Positions 59,666 through 64,000 of a DNA stretch of 64,000 nucleotides are shown in pieces (the first letter of the stretch is position 1; each line of letters opens with the position of its first letter). The stretch is from NCBI RefSeq assembly GCF_002086515.1, contig NZ_MVHH01000005.1, positions 62,001-126,000 of the forward strand. Reading direction: 5' to 3'. Made by a program: the position numbers and the translations under genes. Below the pieces are notes generated by a model, which was not told the DNA's origin, did no database searches, and saw only the letters and a program-made list of their open reading frames with translations. Origin of the DNA: Mycolicibacter arupensis. GTDB taxonomy: Bacteria > Actinomycetota > Actinomycetes > Mycobacteriales > Mycobacteriaceae.

Positions 59666-61240
59666 TTAGAAGGTGAACCAGCTTCCGAAGTCACTCCACA
59701 GCCCATCGAAATCCGGAGTGAGCATCCCGGCTGAGGGGTTGAAGAAGTTCACCAGATCCTCCCAGAGCAGCGAGGAGTCGCGGCCGCCGTAGTCGCCGAT
59801 CATCTGCTCGTCCAGCGGCACGCCGGGGGTCCACGTCGGCGGCATCAGGTAGCCCGTCTCGGGATTCACCGGCCACGGCCCCAACAGGCCCGGGTCTGTC
59901 AGCAGGCCGGAGTTCACGGCCAGGTTCGGCAGATACGGATTGATCTGCGCCAGGAGATCGATGATGTCGTTCTGGGTCTGCGCGTCGAAGGTGAACACGC
60001 CGGTCTGCAGGGCAGAGATTCCGGCCATGACTTGCTCGTCCGTCGAGCCGTTGGCATTGCCCACGGCATTCGCCGCATCCTGCTCGGTCAGATCGATCCA
60101 CTGCTGGATCTGCGGGTTGGGCTCGCCCATCGCCTGGATCGCTTTGACCAGATCCAGCGTGGTCAGTCCCAGCGGCGGTGAGGTGCACAGGCCCGCGCAG
60201 AAGGGGCTGCCTGCCACAAACGGATTGAAGTCGACCACCAGTCCGGCGGTGAAGGCCTTCATGGTCTGGCCAATATCCGCGAAGGTCGGCAGGTGGAACC
60301 CGACGGTCGGGTCGTCGCCGTTGACGCTCCAGTTGACGGGTTGCAGGAGGCTGTCGAACCACTGCTGAAAGGGGTTGAGCGGGTCGAACTTGAACGTCAA
60401 CCCGGCCCAGGGCATCAGGTTGATCTGGTTGCCGTATTCGTCATAGACGATGTTGCCCTCGGCGTCGGTGAGGGGACGGGTGCCGGTGAAGCCGTAGCTA
60501 TCCGGCACCGATCCGTTCGGGCCGATGCCCTCGTTCGGGTTGGCGATCCCCGCTGAGGTGGGATTGTCGGGGTCGCTGGTGGGGCCTTCCGGGAATGTGT
60601 AGCCCTCGAAAAGCTGCTGCAGTGGGACCTGCAGCCAGTGACTGAACAGGGGAAGCTGATTCGGCCCACCCAGCGATTCGACGAAGCGCAGCACCTGGTC
60701 CAGCCCGGTGAGGCCGGTGATCGGGTTGACCGGAGTCATCGGCCAGCACTGGATGGAGTCACACGACGGGTTGACCGGCAGCATGGCCGCGGCGAGCATC
60801 GCCGTCTGCTGGCCCAGGCCGGCGGTGCCGTTTGCCAGCGCTTCCTCGTCGAAGTCGGGCTGGTACTGGCCGGAGATCTCCGGCGCAAAGGGGAACATGA
60901 AGTCCATGACCGCCATGAAATGGCCCGGATCGCCCGGATCCTCACCCCAGATATTGGTTGCACTCGGGGTGAACCAGCTGCCGGTGAAGAAAAACGAATT
61001 GGCCAGGAGATTGGCCGCTTGGACTTCGTTATAGGGGACATTGACAAAGTCTTGAAAGAGATTAAAGGGGATGTTCAGCAGAGAGCCCTCGGCTGCGAGT
61101 CGCACTCCCCGCTCGGTAGCGGTCAGGACGTGCGCCCAAGGCACGACTGGAGTTACCGGCGCGACCGCTACCGCGGTGGCAGCAGCAATGACGACACCCT
61201 TTGCCCGGTTCCGATGTGGTCGGACTACGGCCTGCATCAC
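59666..61240 (-). CDS. Secreted four-cysteine protein, family unknown (paralogue B)
   Basis: A 524-residue exported protein with a basic start and hydrophobic signal segment (residues 15-35). It shares with paralogue A the motifs LLNIPFNLFQDFVNVPYNE, TNIWGEDPGDPGHF, NPITGL, LMPWAG and the Cys pairs SCDSIQC and FCAGLC. It is about 75 residues longer through loop insertions. GTG at 61240 or ATG at 61237 may start it after GGAGGGGGG. A 23-nt perfect inverted repeat lies 47 nt upstream. Function unknown; such proteins appear widely in non-tuberculous mycobacteria as hypotheticals, as far as I recall. Confidence 0.8.
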   Translation of the reverse strand: MMQAVVRPHRNRAKGVVIAAATAVAVAPVTPVVPWAHVLTATERGVRLAAEGSLLNIPFNLFQDFVNVPYNEVQAANLLANSFFFTGSWFTPSATNIWGEDPGDPGHFMAVMDFMFPFAPEISGQYQPDFDEEALANGTAGLGQQTAMLAAAMLPVNPSCDSIQCWPMTPVNPITGLTGLDQVLRFVESLGGPNQLPLFSHWLQVPLQQLFEGYTFPEGPTSDPDNPTSAGIANPNEGIGPNGSVPDSYGFTGTRPLTDAEGNIVYDEYGNQINLMPWAGLTFKFDPLNPFQQWFDSLLQPVNWSVNGDDPTVGFHLPTFADIGQTMKAFTAGLVVDFNPFVAGSPFCAGLCTSPPLGLTTLDLVKAIQAMGEPNPQIQQWIDLTEQDAANAVGNANGSTDEQVMAGISALQTGVFTFDAQTQNDIIDLLAQINPYLPNLAVNSGLLTDPGLLGPWPVNPETGYLMPPTWTPGVPLDEQMIGDYGGRDSSLLWEDLVNFFNPSAGMLTPDFDGLWSDFGSWFTF

Positions 61241-61287
61241 AATTCCCCCCTCCCCAGTGGGCCCCCCGGCCCCAGGAACTGTGCCAG

Positions 61288-61310
61288 CATATAGCCGCTA
61301 CGGCTATATG
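61288..61310. promoter_or_regulatory. Perfect inverted repeat upstream of secreted paralogue B
   Basis: Arms CATATAGCCG and CGGCTATATG around a CTA centre, 10 of 10 matching. Size and symmetry fit a TetR-type operator. It lies 47 nt before the GTG at 61240, within the promoter region. No regulator gene is adjacent. Confidence 0.75.
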
Positions 61311-61418
61311 TCTAAGCGAGCGCATAAGTAAATCGTGCCCGCGATTTGCACTACAGTTCACTAAATCGAACGGGGCTTCTCTTTACTCAGCCGAGGTGGA
61401 AAAAAGATAAACAAGTAT

Positions 61419-62138
61419 TCAGTTCTCCAGCCAGGCGCGGTCGCCGTAGCCGTTGAGGTGAGCCACCTCCCCCACCGGCTTGCGGGTGGTGGGGCCGTAC
61501 CGTCCGCGCGGCCAACCCAGCGGGACGATGCAGCACGGCGTGATCTCACCCGGCAGCCCGAGGGTGCGACGCACCGCACGCTGATTCCACAGCGGCAAGG
61601 TGATCAGCGACGCTCCCAAGCCCATGGCACGCGCCGCCAGCAGCAGATTCTGAACGCTCGGGTAGATCGACCCCCAGTAGGCCGACTCGGCGATGTGCGG
61701 CATACGTACCACCGGCAGCCGGCCTTCGCGGGCCCCCAGCCTCAGGCAGGCGACCACCAGGACGGGAATCTCGGCGAAGTGGTCAATCTGCCACTGCATC
61801 GCCCGGGCAATTCCGGCGATCGATTCATCGGTCTTGATCTTGCGGCGTAGCACCACGTCGCGCTGAATCTTCCACGCCTGCCGATAGCGCTTGGCCAACT
61901 CCTCCTTGACACGGCGGTCCTTGACGACGATGAACTCCCAGTTCTGACCGTCATTTCCGGTCGGCGCCCGCAGCGCCAGCTCGATGCACTTGAGCACGAC
62001 GGCGTCATCGACCGGATCGGAGTACACCCGTCGTATCGCCCGCTGCGTCATCATGGCCTCGCCCAGCGGCATGTCCAGCCGGGCCAGCGCCTCAGCAGTG
62101 CCGGGCACGTGGGTAAAGACGAACTCGTTGTCAGCCAT
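61419..62138 (-). CDS. FMN-dependent nitroreductase family protein
   Basis: A 239-residue nitroreductase. The FMN-binding RAIRRVYSDPVDDAVVLKCIELALRAPTGNDGQNWEF segment is at the N-terminus (near residues 33-70). PSVQNLLLAARAMGLGASLITLP near 165-187 is the second family motif. The ATG at 62138 overlaps the DUF2505 gene by 8 nt. Physiological substrate unknown; members reduce nitro groups, quinones or flavin-linked intermediates. Confidence 0.9.
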   Translation of the reverse strand: MADNEFVFTHVPGTAEALARLDMPLGEAMMTQRAIRRVYSDPVDDAVVLKCIELALRAPTGNDGQNWEFIVVKDRRVKEELAKRYRQAWKIQRDVVLRRKIKTDESIAGIARAMQWQIDHFAEIPVLVVACLRLGAREGRLPVVRMPHIAESAYWGSIYPSVQNLLLAARAMGLGASLITLPLWNQRAVRRTLGLPGEITPCCIVPLGWPRGRYGPTTRKPVGEVAHLNGYGDRAWLEN

Positions 62139-62634
62139 TCTCACCCAACCAGCTCGTGGTGAACCGTTGAATCTCCGGTATGCCCTGCGAGAACTCGCGG
62201 GCCAGGAAGCTCTCGATGGGCCCGCCCACCAGCGGCACCTTGAACCGGATCGTGCCGTTGAGCGCCAACCGTGAGCCGGTGCCTTCGCGTTCGAGCACCG
62301 CGGTGCCACCGCCGGACCCGGGAGCACCGGTCACTGCGACGGTGATGTCACCGCCGACGCGGCCGTCCCCGGCGGGGGTCCACACCTCGGTAGTCACGAT
62401 GTTGAGATCGCCGCGATAGACCTTGGCCAGCATGCCGGGGAGCGCGCCGTGGCGCAGGTCCTCGGTCACCACCACGCGCACCTGGCCATCAGGCTCGACG
62501 TCCAGCGCGTCCAGGGTCTTATCGCCGCCGAAGGCCTCGATCCGGGCCAGCCAATACGCTCGGTTCCCGAACGCACCGAAGACCTGCTCGACGGATGCCG
62601 GCGAGGAGAATGTCACCTCGAAGGAACGGGGCAT
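62131..62634 (-). CDS. DUF2505 (START-like) protein
   Basis: A 167-residue protein of the DUF2505 family, which has a START/Bet v1-like lipid-binding fold. Typical are FEVTFSSPASVEQVFGAFGNRAYWLARIEAFGG at the start and GTIRFKVPLVGGPIESFLA near the C-terminus. It overlaps the downstream nitroreductase by 8 nt and lies 13 nt after the flavodoxin-like gene, so three genes form one operon. Function unknown; it may bind a hydrophobic ligand. Confidence 0.85.
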   Translation of the reverse strand: MPRSFEVTFSSPASVEQVFGAFGNRAYWLARIEAFGGDKTLDALDVEPDGQVRVVVTEDLRHGALPGMLAKVYRGDLNIVTTEVWTPAGDGRVGGDITVAVTGAPGSGGGTAVLEREGTGSRLALNGTIRFKVPLVGGPIESFLAREFSQGIPEIQRFTTSWLGENG

Positions 62635-62647
62635 GACCGCTGACCTC

Positions 62648-63328
62648 TCACTTTCCGAACAACCGGCTCACCAAGCCCGCGGCGAACCTGCGGACTCGGT
62701 CAAGCTGCTCGGGCTGGACATTGGTGGGCGGCAGGCGCAGGCCCAGGTAGCGCTCGCGGTAACGCCCGCTGCCCAGGTAACTGGTGAGCGCCAGCATCGA
62801 CCGCAGCGGGTCGCCGGGATACGTCAGGTGAATCTCGTCCTGATAGCGACCGCCGCACTCCTCCGCCAGCCGGCAGACCTCGGCATAGTTCTCCTGCCAG
62901 AATTCGCGGCACACGGTGAACACGACAAACGGCTTGCCGTCCAGCAGCTTTCGCGCCTCTTCTGACTTCAAGAACGACCTGATCGGCATGGCGGGTGCCT
63001 TCCACCAGGTCGGCGAGCCGATGCAGATCAAGTCGTATGTGCCGTCGCGCACCGCGTCGGGCGTGCGGATCTCCCCCGTCTCGCCGCGCTGCTGCGCCTT
63101 GAGCACACTGAGCATGTCGGGCCACACCCGGCGCAGCGGAAACTGGGCGAAACGCGGCGCGTACTGCGGGTCGGTGAATTCGATACCCGCCGTGACCACC
63201 TCGCAGCCATGCTGGGTGAACACCTCGCCGGCGGCCTCAAGCACCTTGCGCGACTGGCCCGAGAAGCTGTAGTACAACAACAGGATCCGCGGTGCCCGCC
63301 CGCTGGGCTCGCTGGTCTCAACTGCCAT
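62648..63328 (-). CDS. Flavodoxin-like FMN protein
   Basis: A 226-residue flavodoxin-fold protein. The FMN phosphate loop is YYSFSGQSRKV at about 19-29, and CIGSPTWWKAPAMPI near 101-115 is the flavin-stacking loop. It is longer than simple flavodoxins by a C-terminal helical part. First gene of a three-gene unit with DUF2505 and nitroreductase, an unusual set suggesting a shared flavin redox role. Confidence 0.85.
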   Translation of the reverse strand: MAVETSEPSGRAPRILLLYYSFSGQSRKVLEAAGEVFTQHGCEVVTAGIEFTDPQYAPRFAQFPLRRVWPDMLSVLKAQQRGETGEIRTPDAVRDGTYDLICIGSPTWWKAPAMPIRSFLKSEEARKLLDGKPFVVFTVCREFWQENYAEVCRLAEECGGRYQDEIHLTYPGDPLRSMLALTSYLGSGRYRERYLGLRLPPTNVQPEQLDRVRRFAAGLVSRLFGK

Positions 63329-63449
63329 CTGCGCCTCCTGATATATGCGGCGGTCCCAGCTTCGGCTCTCCTCCGTCGAGCCTTGCTGAACCGCCGGGTT
63401 CGAACGTGCGGTGCGTCGAATATCCGTTCAGCGTATTAGGCTCGCCGAC

Positions 63450-64000
63450 GTGGCAGACAAGATCCCCGTCGACCTGCACGGTGCCGCGGCAACCATGCTG
63501 ACGACGCTCTATCTCAAGGCACTCGACGCCGATTTCGACTCGCCGGTGCTGGGCGATCGGTACGCCAAGGAAGCCGTCGACCGTATCGACTTCGACTGGG
63601 ACGGCCTCAAGGCTCCCGGGCGCTGGGCGCCACTGGTGACGGTGCGCACCGCCCAGTACGACATCTGGGCACGTCAGTTCCTGGCCACCCACCCGGATGC
63701 GACCGTCATCCACCTCGGCTGCGGTTTGGACGCTCGGGTGTTCCGGATCGACCCCGGACCCGAAGTGGCCTGGTATGACGTCGACCAGCCGCCGGTGATC
63801 GCGTTGCGCAAGCAGGTCTATCCCGCCCGCCCCGGTTACCACCTGGTGGCGACGTCCGCGACCGACCCGTCGTGGCTCGATGAGATTCCCGCCGATCGGC
63901 CGGTCCTGCTGCTGGCCGAGGGAATCAGCATGTACCTCACCGAAGCCGACGGGGTGGCCCTGCTGCAGAGCATCGTCGAGAAGTTTCCGTCCGGCGAGCT
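63450..64000 (+). CDS. LCM/TcmP-type O-methyltransferase (partial, runs off the right edge)
   Basis: The first 183 codons are present. VIHLGCGLDARVFRID near residue 85 is the SAM motif and VLLLAEGISMYLTEAD near 152-167 is the family's acidic strand. It resembles the methyltransferase at 29990 in class. The GTG at 63450 follows TAGGCT (63437-63442) by 8 nt with no ribosome-binding site, so a leaderless start is likely. Substrate unknown. Confidence 0.85.
   Translation, partial: MADKIPVDLHGAAATMLTTLYLKALDADFDSPVLGDRYAKEAVDRIDFDWDGLKAPGRWAPLVTVRTAQYDIWARQFLATHPDATVIHLGCGLDARVFRIDPGPEVAWYDVDQPPVIALRKQVYPARPGYHLVATSATDPSWLDEIPADRPVLLLAEGISMYLTEADGVALLQSIVEKFPSGE

Overview
This window is high-GC actinobacterial DNA from a mycobacterium (Mycobacteriaceae). 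The evidence is two PPE-family genes, an MmpL transporter, a PriA-type bifunctional HisA, a RipD-type NlpC/P60 protein, several F420/deazaflavin-type oxidoreductases, a BioQ-controlled biotin locus and an actinobacterial ileS T-box. Gene order from the left edge to about 47 kb follows, in reverse, the order I remember from M. tuberculosis (ileS-dinX-ansA-lspA-...-dnaE1-...-ilvA-tre-ripD-bio-nad-his), with clear losses and gains. I cannot name the species. I see no rRNA, tRNA, CRISPR array, insertion sequence or prophage.

Layout. 1-1.2 kb: two co-transcribed coiled-coil proteins (one DivIVA-like, cut by the edge). 1.5-7.9 kb: histidine operon hisD-C-B-H-A(priA)-impA-F-I on the minus strand, with several genes overlapping by 4 nt. 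8.1-12.7 kb: a deazaflavin oxidoreductase, then nadA-nadB-nadC facing a divergent NrtR/NdnR regulator across a palindrome. 12.8-20.3 kb: a LIP-type lipase, two small conserved genes, bioB facing the repressor gene bioQ, a 2H phosphoesterase, then bioD, bioF and bioA. The same 13-nt BioQ palindrome lies in front of bioB and of bioF, and the second copy contains the bioA stop codon. 20.4-27.9 kb: inactive NlpC/P60 protein RipD, a membrane acyltransferase with an SGNH-like tail, treX and treY (the expected treZ is absent). 27.9-31.7 kb: ilvA, small oxidoreductases, a methyltransferase and a MerR regulator. 31.8-40.3 kb: dnaE1, a dodecin, a methyltransferase, a pseudouridine synthase, lspA, ansA and a Y-family polymerase. 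40.4-43.8 kb: a DUF732 secreted protein, one intact PPE gene and one PPE gene broken by a 1-nt frameshift, with a long hairpin and SOS-like repeats upstream. 43.8-47.2 kb: ileS with its T-box leader.

47.2-61.3 kb is accessory and the most interesting part. An MmpL exporter and a Baeyer-Villiger-type monooxygenase lie on the minus strand. They face an AurF-type diiron oxygenase, a Rv2952-like methyltransferase, a cytochrome P450 overlapping an SDR, and a second Rv2952-like methyltransferase. An alpha/beta hydrolase and two paralogous secreted four-cysteine proteins follow on the minus strand. This looks like a small lipid or secondary-metabolite tailoring and export locus of unknown product. 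61.4-64 kb: a nitroreductase, a DUF2505 protein, a flavodoxin-like protein and, running off the right edge, an LCM-type methyltransferase.
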